From Berberis thunbergii (lineage: Eukaryota; Streptophyta; Magnoliopsida; Ranunculales; Berberidaceae), in NCBI GenBank assembly GCA_003290165.1, contig QNQO01006953.1, positions 62,001 through 126,000 on the forward strand: a stretch of DNA of 64,000 bases, in the 5' to 3' direction. Shown in pieces: positions 1 through 11,884 of this stretch. Every line of letters begins with the position of its first letter. Position 1 is the first letter of the stretch. The notes beneath the pieces are model-generated. The model was not told the DNA's origin. It worked only from the letters and a program-made list of their open reading frames with translations, and did not search any database. Position numbers and translations under genes: made by a program.

Positions 1-420
1 TTTAGTATATGCAATAGTATACAGGCAAATGCCCTTGTGTAGGTCGGAACACTTAGTACGCACTAATTCAAACATTTGTTGATGATTTCAGTAGCTAAAA
101 AATATATATTGAATGTTAAACATTTGTATGCTATCTAAAGATGAACCTTGACAAAACTTCAATACCCTTCGAGCAAAATCTCCTAAAATACGAAACACCA
201 AGCAAACCAGAATATGAAGGAACCATTAAAGATAATCATGCTATAACACACGGGTACTATTCTCCTTGAAACATCTGATCTATGTGAAAATTGATATTGA
301 TAAGTTTAGCATTGTTCTTATGAAGAAGACGACTTGATAACTTTCATAACTATAGTTGGATTGTATTTTATTTTTGTTAATTTAAGAGACCTACTATATT
401 ATTAAGGACAGGTTAAACTT
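1..420. other. AT-rich non-coding, nothing recognised
   Basis: No coding region, RNA gene or clear repeat could be supported here. Short open frames lack domain-like composition. Confidence 0.4.
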
Positions 421-699
421 GGTTAATTGGCTGATGTGTCAGTTTTATCTTGTGAGGAGAATACAAGCAGATCCTAGCTCCTTGAAGCAGGGAATCTGGA
501 CACTTCACACCCAGGTGCTGATATTCGAGGACATCATAAGGTCGGAATTCAGAAAATAACTAATAAAGATTAATTGGCTGATGTGCCAGTTTATCTAGTG
601 AAAAGCATACACGACGATTCCAATCTGAACTCTTCACACCCTAGGTGCTTATATCCGGAGCACATCATAAGGTTAGAATTCAGATAATAACTACTTAAA
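421..699. repeat. Degenerate tandem duplication of a ~140-bp unit
   Basis: Two similar units lie head to tail, about 421-563 and 570-699. Both begin with TTAATTGGCTGATGTG, have CTTCACACCC and AGGTGCT in the middle, and end with ACATCATAAGGT and GAATTCAGA. They differ by many substitutions and small indels, so the duplication is old. No coding potential is visible. Confidence 0.6.
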
Positions 700-860
700 G
701 CACACTGTAAAATTATAAGAGTATCGACTCGGCCTGATAGATCAGTGACCTAGCGTAGGTGAGAACTAACTCAACATTGACAGGTTGCAGGTTTATAAGA
801 TTACATAACTGCCAAACCATAACTATAATCATAACCATAATCACCAAATAATAGTGAGAT

Positions 861-1121
861 TGTAACACACTTGTGTGGGCGAGCTCTGATACTGACATGC
901 TATCAAAAAAGGTTATAGTAACACGTCGCCTGGATGAGGAAAAATGATGTTCTACTTATGTGCGAAGTTGAATCCCCTTGATACAACGCATTATAAAGTT
1001 GTACAGATCTTTAGACCAAAGCGGACAATCTTGTATCATGTGGATCGAGTCGTTACATAATGAAAATAGAGTCGGATCCAGTTAGAAGTGTGTCAACAAA
1101 AATGTTGGCTCCCTAAGAGGG
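861..1121 (+). mobile_element. Degenerate TRIM-like LTR remnant
   Basis: The stretch about 915-1057 resembles the LTR of the TRIM-like element at 23.2-23.6 kb. Shared pieces are CACGTCGC near its start, GCGGACAATC, and an end reading GTGGATCGAGTCGTTACA. It is followed by a short internal-like segment with GAAGTGTGTCAAC and GTTGGCTCCCTAAGAGGG. Just upstream, 881-895 reads as an inverted, degenerate initiator-tRNA-Met primer site (reverse complement contains TATCAGAGC). There is no ORF. It is heavily mutated and the ends are uncertain. Confidence 0.45.
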
Positions 1122-1835
1122 CTGAAATATATGCAACTCAAAATACTCCATAATACAAAATTATACAAAATTCAATTTTGTACCATCTAGATCATGTCGT
1201 CCCAGAGATGCTACTAACAAAATTAAGCAGAATTCAAAATACTCCGTAATACAAAATCTACCGCGTAGTAAATCTCGAGGGAAAAAAGCAAAAATAAAAA
1301 ATGATCAACTAACATTTGAAATGATGAGAATGAAAGTAAAAATGTGATCCTCACATGACCAAATGACATTGATAGTAAAATCTCATGAGATTGTAACAAC
1401 ATCATATAGATGTTACAGTGAACACTGAATAGGAATTTGAATTCCAGATGAAAGCTCGAGTCCTCACAATTAAATAAAAAAAGTGCAGTGTTGAGTGTTG
1501 GGCATCTGGCACTGCAGAAACAGAATTTCTGGATTATGGATATGAAGACCCTGCTCATACAAAGCTAGTCAGCCTAAACTGCTAAAACTTAAATAGGGAA
1601 ATTTTCTCCTACGAAGAATTGTATTGCATTATTACCTGCTAATTAGAAACAAGCTTCACATAAGTTATGCACAACCTACATACACCAAAAGTTTCACTAG
1701 CTTAGGAATTAATTAATAACTAGATAATACATGGTCGAGTGAGAATCAAACCAGAAAATGTAATAAGTCAAAAAGTCTACTTCAATAAAAAAAAATTTAA
1801 TAAAAATTAAAAGGAAAGGTACATTGACTGCATAC
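1122..1835. other. AT-rich non-coding or intronic
   Basis: Long open frames on the minus strand around 1223-1558 are rich in Phe, Leu and Ser and look like chance reading through AT-rich DNA. If the exon at 1836-1983 is real, this stretch is the intron downstream of it. Confidence 0.35.
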
Positions 1836-1983
1836 CTCGAGGAGTGGAATTAAACCCGCAGTTAGTCAAATGCTTTGCCAGGGCCTCTCCTAATTCTTGT
1901 TGCCAATTTGGTGTAGCCTTGGTTTCATCCACTGGTTGTACATATGCTGTTTCAGTCTTCAGATTTACACTAGCAGAAGATAC
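1836..1983 (-). CDS. Candidate internal exon of an unidentified minus-strand gene
   Basis: On the minus strand a 148-nt segment is bounded by an acceptor-like GCCGCAG (ending at 1984) and a donor-like GTATG (starting at 1835). It is open in one frame and reads VSSASVNLKTET, then VDETKATPNWQQELGEAL and AKHLTNCGFNSTPR. This composition is far more protein-like than the surrounding frames. It starts in phase 0, which matches the phase at which the candidate first exon at 11885-12181 ends, so the two could be one gene with a long transposon-filled intron. I do not recognise the protein. Flanking exons were not found, and the remainder may lie beyond position 1. Confidence 0.4.
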
Positions 1984-4900
1984 CTGCGGCTGTTCATACA
2001 AACAAAGCACACAGAAGTGAGACAACATTCTGACGGACACAAAGGAAATTACTCTGTCAATCTAATAAAGAGACAACCGCAGAGGTTATGGCAAGATAGT
2101 AATGGATCTATTAACTAAAAAGCATGACCAACAGCAAGAAATTTAGACCAACTTATAACATCATAATCTACGGGGGGGTTATCCCCCATCTTGGCGAGTT
2201 TTTAGAGGAAGTGTATGGAATTTTTTCGCCAAGTACATGTATCATTGTCAAATAGATGAAAATACATACACAACCATATGTTAAAAAATTTTAGCTTTTG
2301 TTTCATATCTTTATATTTTCACTACTTTTAAATGAATCTGCCTCATTTAGAGTGGAGAGCAGAACTTCATTTCTCCTTCAGTCCTTCATCATGGAAAATG
2401 ACACTTGCCTCAACTGGCTAATGTAGGTAAGCACCCAAAACAGAGTTTTAGACCCTTTTAGCAACATCTTGTTATGATAAAAAAATCTAGTTTTTTTCCA
2501 TATCCATATGATTTTGTATGAGCTCACAAGATAAGGAAACATTGCACTTTGTAGCCCAATTCCATTTTCCATAGTAACCTTTTTAAGAAAATTTGTGATA
2601 AAAAATATCAATAAGCTTTCAAAATCATCATCTTACACCTGTTTTGATTAAGTAACGAACTCTGAACTATTTTTTTAGTGAAGAGGTATCAACCTGGAAA
2701 TTGTTTTGGCTGTGTCATTGTGTCATTTTTAAATGTGTCTGTTGGTGCAATCCAGTGTCAGTGATATTCATCTTCTTGAGTTTTCCAGGTTTTTACTTGG
2801 AGAAAGAAATTGACACCAAAAAAAAAAAGTGAAAGAGTTTCAAGATAAATTTTATGCGAGGTTGTGAAGTATGATTGAAGAATCGAAGAAGCCAAACAAC
2901 TCAAGGACGGCGGATTGTTATTAAATATTTTTATGGGGTATTGGCATAAAAGGATTTATTTGGGATTTTGCTGCCAGTTTAGACCAGTTAAGTTTCATTT
3001 AGTTAAAAGACCTTATATACACATGAATTTATTGTTCGCTATATTATTTGAGCTGAAATTTTGAGGATATTGAGTTTCATTGTACTTAAAAGAGCTGGGG
3101 TGAGATTCTTAAGTGTGCTAACTCTATTGCAGAGTGCATTTTCACCAAAGGAAAGGATCTCATAAAAACCAACTCTTTTCCCACAGTGGAGACTCGCGTC
3201 CTAGCTCACAAGAAAGTGTGTTTCTATTACACATACAGTCTTGGTGGCCAGGTGTTGATTGAACTTGCATGGTGATTGTTTATTTCTTACACTTGTGGAC
3301 ACTAACAAACTATAGTAATTCATAAAGGGCACACCAGCTGTATTTTTTTTTTTTTTTTTGAAAGGCAAAGACCAGCTGTACTTGCTCTCAAGTAGAAACT
3401 GATGGGACTTGATATCCCCACATCATCGTTCCAATCGTGTGTAACCAATAACCATAAACAAGTATAATCCCATGTCAAAAGCTGGGGCAATGAGAGATGC
3501 TATTAGTACTTTCAAAGGCAAAGTTAGTATAGAGTTCCACCAGATCTGAGAGAGGTTCCATGACCTACTTATCAAACGTCTCCACCATGGGTTTGAAAAA
3601 ACTCAATTAGAGCATTATATTTAAAAGGTTTTGACTGTACGAACCGTACAATGCTAGAGTCCATACACAAGGAAAATTCAAGAACCAAATTCACACCTAA
3701 GCATAACGATCCTTGGTAGAACTGGCAGAAGATGAAAAAAAAATTGGAGTTCCAATGATGATGATCCCTTCTGTTCAGAACCAACATCACTGCAAGCTGT
3801 TGTGTACACAGACAATGAACTCAAACCAGTCACGGCAAAATTGGCCAATGGGTTCAATAACATGAACAAGAAGAGTGATGCCTTTGCCCACACGACAAAG
3901 AACCTACTACAAGATGCAAACCTATCATGAATACAATCAATGAAACCTGCTCCATTTGTTTTAATAGTTTTCATTTCACAAAAACTTGTCCCTTGTACTG
4001 ACTATGTGAGATATCTGACGAAAAAGTGTGTGCCTTTAATAATTTTCAAAAGTCGATTAGTAATTCCCATAGCCAAAGTTTTCAGTGAGGCCAAACCAAC
4101 ACCAGCAACATTACATTGCTCCATCAGCTTTTCAAGGGAACCATTCTAGGCATTTCACCTCTTCGTTTCCACAATTGGCTCCACAACAACCAAACACCAA
4201 TTGAAACTTAATGCCTGATCTCAAGGCAAACGATTCCACCCTTGTTCCACAAACCAGTACCGCCACCATCCCTCGTATTCTGGACAAGCTAAAAATGCTT
4301 GCTAAAACCTTGACCAGTCCAATAACCAATCCGATCAGAGAATGCACAATATACACTAGTCTGGAACTCCTTGCTGAAAGCCAGCTCAAGTTCCAACAAA
4401 CCATTTTGAAACAAGTCAACACACAATAGCTTTATCTGATAGACCCAAGGGTACCCTACCAAGCCAACACCAACCCAATCCAAGGCGAAAGATGTGCCTT
4501 TCAAGTTAATAATGCCTTTATCCCTGACCAACCAAATGAGCATGTCCCTCCGTTATCACTCTTAGGTCAAAAAAAACAAAAAAAAAAACAGAGTGACAAC
4601 AAAGCTAACCCAACTCAACAAAAACCAAAAAGATTGATAAATATTCTCATACTAATGCCTCTACAACATTTGCCCCACCCGAGCATTCCCCTTCTCGCCT
4701 AGCCAACAACAAGAAGGAATACAATTACAGTAAGATCCTAAATGTGTTCTAAACCTTCAAATTAATATCCCATTCCTCACAAACAAACCCCTTATCCAAT
4801 CTTATCAAAGACTTGGAGAAAAGGAAAACCAACATACCAAAACAAGCATTTCTAGCCCAACATTTTTTTATCATTTATTTAGAACCAGAATTGTCACGAT

Positions 4901-5085
4901 CTAGCGAGCCCTACTGTAGCCTGTTGAATTGGGGATAAGTTTGTTGAGCAAACTTTAATGGATTGGGGGGACAAGTGTGAACTATTTATCAGTTGCTTGG
5001 GTTGGGAGAGTTGAAGAAAACAGATGTCTGTAAAGTTCCCAGGGGAATAGTGGAAGAAGTGGTTGTGAGAAGGAGAGTTTTATTA
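1984..5085. other. Intergenic or intronic, no gene recognised
   Basis: This holds AT-rich sequence with short homopolymers, such as a T run near 3342-3359. Overlapping minus-strand frames between about 3570 and 4540 could be a very old transposon, but no motif identifies one. Confidence 0.35.
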
Positions 5086-5089
5086 CGCT

Positions 5090-5640
5090 GTGGACTTTAT
5101 TGTGCTTACACTCAACTCACTATGTATCTATTCTGATTATCCTAGGTCGACCATTTCTAGCCACTTCAAATGCCCTCATCAATTGTAGAATGCTAACATG
5201 ACCGTTACCTTTGGAAACATGAAAGCTGAAATAAACATCTTTAATTTGGTTAAGCATGTATGTGATCTAGAAGTAGTATGCAAATTTATGACTTGCAATG
5301 CTAGAAGTTTTGAGCAATTACACCCTGAGCATCCTCACCAAGAGTGCCTTGGTTTAGATTTTGATGAAAATGGCATAATCAGTAAAGTCAACACCCTGTT
5401 AGACTTTATTCCTATCCTGGGAACTACCACATGTCAACCCAAATTTGAACCGTTTTCCTTCGCTAATGACCGAAAACCCACATAAGAGCCACCTAAGATT
5501 GACTTAAAAAATCCCTCCCAGATAACCCGAAATATTCTTACCTTGGTCCTTCCAAAACTTTGCCTGTCGTGACTGCTTCTGATTTGAATATTGTTCCTGA
5601 AAGACAGTTGACGGTAATTCTTTTGAACCAACTTTTCTAT
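5090..5640 (+). pseudogene. Ty3/gypsy (Athila-like) protease to pre-RT fragment
   Basis: The plus strand encodes a broken piece of a gypsy polyprotein. Around 5095-5110 it reads VDFIVL. From 5140 it reads IILGRPFLATSNALINCR, and after a frameshift MTVTFGNMKAEINIFNLV (5198 on). Further on a shifted frame reads SYLGPSKTLPV and VTASDLN. These match the C-terminal side of the aspartic protease and the spacer before reverse transcriptase in Athila-type elements. The same family is represented, less broken, at 38678-39460 on the minus strand. No LTRs were found, so this is an orphan fragment. Confidence 0.7.
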
Positions 5641-6057
5641 TTCTTTAAGACAACCGAGCACACCCATATGAGGCAGTGCTTTCTTAGCAAACAGTCCCCT
5701 TTCTTCCAGCCCATACTTCTCTGACTATAGTTCTCCATAATGTTGATTTATCCTTGCCAAATCTCCATATCCATTTTGATAACACTACTTCATGGACGTG
5801 TTTTAATCTTCTTATACCCAAACCCTACCTATATCTTTAGGCACGCACATATACGATTATTTAACAAGATGGTAACATTTGGAAATGGAATTGTCATTGA
5901 TGCCCCAAAGGAAATCCTTACATATTTTTTCGATTTCATTGGCAATGGAAGTTGGAATATGGATAGCGGACATCATGAAAATAGGGATACTGGCAAGGGT
6001 ACTTGATGATCCAACCTTGGATATGTACTTTATTTTTTGATAGTTGTCTCTCCAAAC

Positions 6058-8426
6058 TAGGGCTGTTAATTTGTTTCCTGAAACCGACCGAACTGAACTG
6101 AATAAAACCGAAAAAGTCGAACCGAAACCAAATAGTGAAAACCGAACCGAATATAATTTGATCATTTCCGGTTTTGATTTTTAAATCACCGAAATAACCG
6201 AACCGAAGTCCGTCTTTTTATTTCTTTTTTAACTCCCAGCCAACCTCACACACCTCTCTCTCCTTTTTTAATTCCCAACCAACCCCACCTACCATGTCTC
6301 TCTCCTTTTTTAATTTCCAAAGCCCGTTTAATTCTCAACCAACTCCACCTATCTAATCTCAGCCTCCTAGAAAAATAGGGAGGCCGAGAAAGGTAATAGT
6401 GCAAAAGACTGAATCATCATCATCAAAGCCCATTCCCGATATTTTCAGGGTCGGCTACATGGATTTTGGTTTTCCAAGCAATGTGGTCTTCCCACATATC
6501 CTCATATAATCCAAGCTCAATGATATTCATCCAAGTTTTCAACGGTCGTCCCCTCCATCTACACCCTCCATTAACTTGCCAATCTAGACATTTTCTAATT
6601 GGCGCCGTCTGAAAATTAAGGGAAAAAAAAGCAAGCAGAAGATGTAGTAGAAGTTGAAATTGAATCAAAGAATGTGAAAACACCAGGAGAAGAGCACGAA
6701 GAAGAAACAAAATTAGGATCCACTTCATCATCTAAAGAAAACGGAGAAAAAAAAATGAGAAACTAAAAGAGATTGTTGCAAGGAGTAAAAAAAAAAGAAA
6801 GATCCAACCTAGAAAGAGTTCTTGTTTCAACAATACTTTTTCTTGTACGTGTTATTTACTATTCTTCTCTCTTATTTTATCTACAAAGTCAAGTAAGCAG
6901 AGAAAAAATTGAAACACCCTATGATTTTGTTTTTGTTTTACAATCCGCTCTTGCACTTTGTTAATGATCTATTAGTGGAATTGTTAGATGTTTACTCTAG
7001 AAATATCTATTTAATGTCTTTTTTCTTTCCTTCTTTTAATTCCCAGCCAACCCCACCCTCTTTTTTTTTTTTAACCTTTGTCTTTATTTTCTCTTTTCTT
7101 TCAATCCCTCTTACTCTCACCAACCCCTCTCTTTATTGTCCTCCTATTTTGTATCCGCCACCATCACCAACCCCCCCTCCACAAATTAAACAACTCTCGC
7201 CAGGTCTCATACCGTTTGATTGATTAATTTTGGTCTATTAATTTGCAAGGATGCACAGACTCTTCGAAAAACCCCCAATTCGAGAGTTGGATACTGTCGA
7301 ACTCGCGTCCGACATGCACCAGACACGCGGTCAAGACATGTTGACTGAGACCGACACGGCCAATTTTTTCCCTGTTTTTCTTGGTTTTGTTTTCTTTTTT
7401 CCTGTTTTTCTCTGCTGGTTTTTGGAAGTAGTTTTTGAAGAAACATCAATTCTATTGCGCTCATTGCAGTCGCCAATTCTTCGATTCATTCAGTTGAGGA
7501 GAGGGATTGCTTCAATTAGAGCACCTTCTCACACCGTACTCAATTTGAGGGTTCTTGACTGACATTTTCATTTGATGGTACATCAGGCGTCATTAAGGTC
7601 GTTTCTTCCCTCGCCCTAAATTAGATACAATACACACAAAAATGGTATTTTGCTATATAATTTTCTGTAATTTGATTTATCTGTTTCTGATGACTAATTT
7701 GCTCTTATATACACAATTACACAATATTTTGAAACAATTTGTAAATTAGATACACTCCCCAGTAAATTTTGACTATCCGAGCATCTCAGTAAATTTTTAT
7801 ATCTCTTGTTAAGCTCTCCTTTTCCAGCTTCAAAAATAAAAAAAATTTAAACAATTTTAAGCTTTAGGTTGTTGTTTATGTTCATATGAGTTATAAAAAA
7901 ATAAAAATTAATAAAAAGTAAAGTTGGACCATTTCGCCGAGTCATAATTTTTTGAAAATTGTCGAGTCGCCATGTCGTGTCCGTGCATCCTTGTTAATTT
8001 GTGTTTGTTGCAGGTCAAAGACCTAGAGGAGTTGGGGAGAACATAAGGAGGGCAATAGGAGCTCCTTCAAGAGCAAGACCAAGGGAGACCAAAACAACAT
8101 GATGATTTGATAAATGGTTTTGCAATTCAGAGTCCCATTTCTTCTTTCATGCAAATGTGAGTTTGTAACTTGGGCAAGCTTCTTTGATGATTTGATAAAT
8201 GGTTTTGATGCTATAATATGATCCTTTTACTGAGTGTGTGCTTGGATGAATTTGAAAATTTTATTGAAATTAGCAAAGGGAAGTTTATTACAAAGTGAAC
8301 TAAGAAAGAAAGAGGATGAAATAAAGGAAAAAACCGAAATAAACCAAAACTGAACCGAAAACCGAATCTCAAGTTCAGTTCGGTTTTGATCCAATTTCGA
8401 ACTGACCGAACCAATTAACACCCCTA
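6058..8426. mobile_element. Possible hAT-like element with GAACCG-rich ends
   Basis: The left end reads TAGGGCTGTTAAT (6058) and the right end reads ATTAACACCCCTA (ending 8426), a 13-bp terminal inverted repeat with one mismatch. Flanking octamers CTCCAAAC (6050-6057) and TCCCAAAC (8427-8434) match at six of eight positions, which would suit an eroded 8-bp hAT duplication. Both ends carry GAACCG-type repeats. The interior has pyrimidine-rich repeats (CCAACCCCACC-like), a nested 748-bp insertion and no transposase ORF. It could instead be two separate MITEs that each kept one end. Confidence 0.4.
7246..7993. mobile_element. Non-autonomous hAT-type element, CAAGGATGCAC family, copy A
   Basis: The termini are CAAGGATGCAC and GTGCATCCTTG, an 11-bp perfect inverted repeat. 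Perfect 8-bp duplications TTAATTTG lie at 7238-7245 and 7994-8001, which is the hAT signature. The left part contains ACTCTTCGAAAAA and repeats of GACACG and GTCGAGTC. A second copy with its own perfect duplication lies at 51678-52092. No transposase is encoded. Confidence 0.85.
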
Positions 8427-8699
8427 TCCCAAACTTGTCTACTTTTGTATTTTGTTACCGGTGGCATGCACCAATACTTGGTAAGATTCCATCGCTAAAG
8501 TTCAGAAATGTTCAACAACTGACTCATTTGAAGCACACACCACCACCCCGCCCCAACCCCTCCCCAACTGGATAAGATAGATTTTGAGAAATTCATTCCC
8601 AAGACTGACGCAACTCCAAGCCACAGGAGGATGGACTAGCGAGCTCTCAATTGATCTTAGCAGGGTTCAAGAAAAATGATGTGTCATCAGAGTCATTAT

Positions 8700-9560
8700 C
8701 ACAGGCTTTGAAGCCCTTGATGTCGTTGAAGGGCTTAGCTCTAAGAATCATCTGGATTAATACTTGACCACCAAGGAAAAAATGAGTGGGGAAGAGAATC
8801 TATTTTTCAGGAAACCTACTGATCTTGATAGATAAAGTAGTCTTCTCCACTCCTGCCAAAATCTCATTCTAGCAAATATGCAGTCAATGAGCTCCCAAGC
8901 TTCCAGTCTCAAAAGCTTTACAGAAATCAAATTTGCACAGAAGGCAATCAATCAACTCATTTGCAATCAAAGGACCATCAATGAGTTGCCTTCCTTCCAG
9001 AGCTGCAGCTTGGAAAGGGGAGACTGGAATGAGTATGAAAGCTTCATTCTCATAGACAACACTTTGATCTTTGGAACCGAAGGATGAGGCTAATAGGGTT
9101 CCATACTTCGTTTCCATAGACATGAACTGAAGATGGTGAACAATGTGGGTAGCAATGATACTCTTGTCATGCTAAGGGGAGTTATTGACAAGGAGAGTGC
9201 CAATGCTATTTATGACCTTTTGTGATGGCTATTATATGGAAGGGTTTAGTTCAAAAATATCCTCACTGTTGCCGCCCCATTGTATATTGGCCTTCTTTTC
9301 CAGCAAATAAATTCTCGCTTGGTCAAACTTGAGAGCTATCTTTTCCCTTGCAGTCTAGCTTCCCATTCACCATCAGTTCGGTCTCTATATTCTTCTAACT
9401 TGGCAAGCTTTTTCAATCTGCTTTGTTGCCTATCAATGCAAACCTAAAGTTTACCATAGCGCTCCATGTTCTTTCTTTTTAGGTGACTCTTAAGCAATTT
9501 AAGCTTATTCCACAACACAAGCCAGGATGACTAGTACAATGAAGAGCTGCCCAACTAGTT
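8700..9560 (-). pseudogene. LINE reverse transcriptase remnant
   Basis: Read on the minus strand, 9560 to about 9270 encodes a LINE-type pre-RT segment (VLWNKLKLLKSHLKRKN, then RLKKLAKLEEYRDRTDGE). The region 9123 to 8884 encodes part of the RT (EGRQLIDGPLIANELID, then LLCKFDFCKAF). These match conserved blocks of plant L1-type elements just before the catalytic palm. Stops and frameshifts break it, and neither endonuclease nor RNase H is visible. It is truncated at both ends. Confidence 0.65.
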
Positions 9561-11255
9561 TTTTCCCAAAATCAATGAAATCGCTATCTTACAACTAGCA
9601 TACTCAACAAGAGCTCAATTTTATTGACATAGCGATATCAGAAACCAAAGCAAATTGAAGATCTTTCAGAGTTACATATTATTCTTTAATCTTCTTTGCT
9701 TACTTGTTGAAGAAAGTAATAGAACACTCACCTGACTTTCTAGGATTCTTTTTACACTTGAGGTACATCCTTCACACATCATGCCCTACAATAAAACCGA
9801 GTAAAAAAAATGGTGAGAGACCAAAAAAATAAAAATAATCAAATAAATAGATAAAAGAAGTCTTTCTAGTTCCAACCACCAGCATAGCATAGCTTATCCA
9901 TGTATTGGAGTTCACAGCATCTGCTCTACTTTTGCATTCAATTCTCTATATTTAACTCTAACTTGAGTGATGTCTCACTCACATTTCCTTCTTTTCTTTC
10001 TTCGGTAAATATGTTCATTCTGCCATAGCTTTATAAGACAGAAGAGTGGTACAATTCCAAGTCAATGCTCCAATTCTTAACTCTCTCGTAGGATGGATGA
10101 ACATGAAAACTGATAGATTGAAACTCATAAGCAAGGGCTTTTGAGCATAGGAGATAATGCTTTTATCCATAAGAACTTAGATTGTTCATGGACAAAGGTG
10201 GAAGTATGATGTGATGCGGTAATTGGATAATAATTAATATGTTAGTTATCGAGAATGATTCGGGGACAAAGAATTTTTAGTTAATATGGACATGTTAGTT
10301 ATAGATAATAATTAATATGTTAGTCACCGCTAGTATCAATCCATTCTCCATCCATCCGAGGCCCCATCCCCGGATGTAGATATTCGAACCTTTGCTTCTC
10401 ACCTCGTGGTGGTCAATGCCAAAAAGAGGGGTCATCCTCAAAGAGAATTTTTTTAAGAGGTATTTCATGAATGAGCTAGGAGACTTATCAAAATTATCCA
10501 GGGATATGTATCTTCTACGTACGGACAACTAGTGAAAATAGTGAGCCACGTGTCATGATTTGATTGGGTGTTTGGTTTACATCATGTGAATGATTTGATG
10601 TTCTTTTAAGAGATCATATATCCTTTAGAAATATTGACGATATCATACTAATAAACAAGAAAATTATTCGACCTTTGAAGTCATTGTACTGTAGTGACCT
10701 ATATACAACAAAACAAAAACATGTTAGAAAAGGGAAAGAAAAAACAACTATTACGAAATTAAATGGTAAAGTGACAATGTGGCATACACTATCAGGATTT
10801 TTTATATAGCCTCTACTGCTACCCACTTGTACATCATTTCCTCTAGCCATTACTAACATCATAAATGGATCAAACGAAAGATTTGTTAAAAACAAAAAAT
10901 ATGGAGAGGGTATTTGTTTGAGTTAGAGGTCTATCCTCATATTAAGACGTAACTTGTAACTAGAGGCAAATCCCTAACTATAGATGTTGAAAAGTGTTTA
11001 TTTTAGGCTCTAGTTAGAGCCTCTAATTAATAAAGTAACAGAGTTAGAGGCAATTCAGAGTTAGAGACTTTCATCACTGAACGAGACATCCAACCAAACA
11101 TAACATTCAGATATTAACAGCTATATTTTTGAAAATCCAGACATAATGTCATGTTAAGAGATGTAAATAAACACCCACAGAGTCTCGTATTTATATATAT
11201 GGGACTTTTCAACAACAACGAATAGCATTATTCAAAATAACACGGTGTCTCCTAT
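9561..11255. other. AT-rich intergenic or intronic, no gene recognised
   Basis: No coding exon or RNA gene could be supported. A stretch near 10905-11100 has repeated TAGAGGC and GTTAGAG motifs and may be a decayed MITE, but clean ends and a target duplication are missing. Confidence 0.35.
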
Positions 11256-11263
11256 TTGGAATC

Positions 11264-11612
11264 TAGGGCTGAACAAAAAACCGACCAAACTAATTAAACT
11301 GATCGAACCGATCGATTCAATTTGAGTTCGATTTCAGTTTTTAAAAATTCAAAACCGAAGTGGTCGGTTCGATTTTCGGTTTTTATGTGATTTTAACCGA
11401 CATAACTGAACCGGCCAAAAATATATAATAAAAAATATACATTTTATATAAAAATAATATAATATGTTTAAAATAGACTGTTGGTTCGGTTTTAGTTCAG
11501 TCGGTTTGGTTCAGTTACGGTTTGCATAAATTAAAATCATTTCGGTTTAGTCGGTTTGGTTTAGGTTTGAAAATTTTGAAACCGACTAGAATCGGTTTGG
11601 TTTTCAACCCTA
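11264..11612. mobile_element. hAT-type MITE rich in GAACCG/CGGTT motifs
   Basis: The element runs from TAGGGCTGAAC to a terminal CAACCCTA and is flanked by perfect 8-bp duplications TTGGAATC (11256-11263 and 11613-11620). It is filled with CCGAAC, GGTTCGG and CGGTTT motifs and encodes nothing. Related GAACCG-rich stretches lie near 6060-6210, 8330-8426, 35407-35745 and 52624-53150. The duplication makes the boundaries of this copy secure. Confidence 0.85.
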
Positions 11613-11884
11613 TTGGAATCTGAAAATTGTAATGTTCTAGTGAATTACAGTTAAATTCTTTAGAAGAACTAACACAGAAATAATTTAAAATAAAGAATAA
11701 TTTTTTTGGCAATGAAACAACGGTCAACTAGGAAATTGGCAATCGAAAACAGTTTAATTGATTCACTGTTTTGTCTAAAATGGTTGTTGAGCTTTATTAC
11801 AATTTCTCGATTTTAATCAAATTGGGGGTAATGGGTTTCTTCAATCAAAGCTAATTCAAAAGAGAAGTGAGAAAGTCAACTCAC

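Noticed and set aside
3572..4543. Overlapping minus-strand frames suggesting a membrane-like protein
   Set aside because: The hydrophobic stretches switch frame repeatedly, contain stops and show no known motif. They were left as unidentified sequence.
10905..11100. Possible MITE with TTGTTTG/CAACCAAACA ends
   Set aside because: The terminal repeats are short and no convincing target duplication was found.
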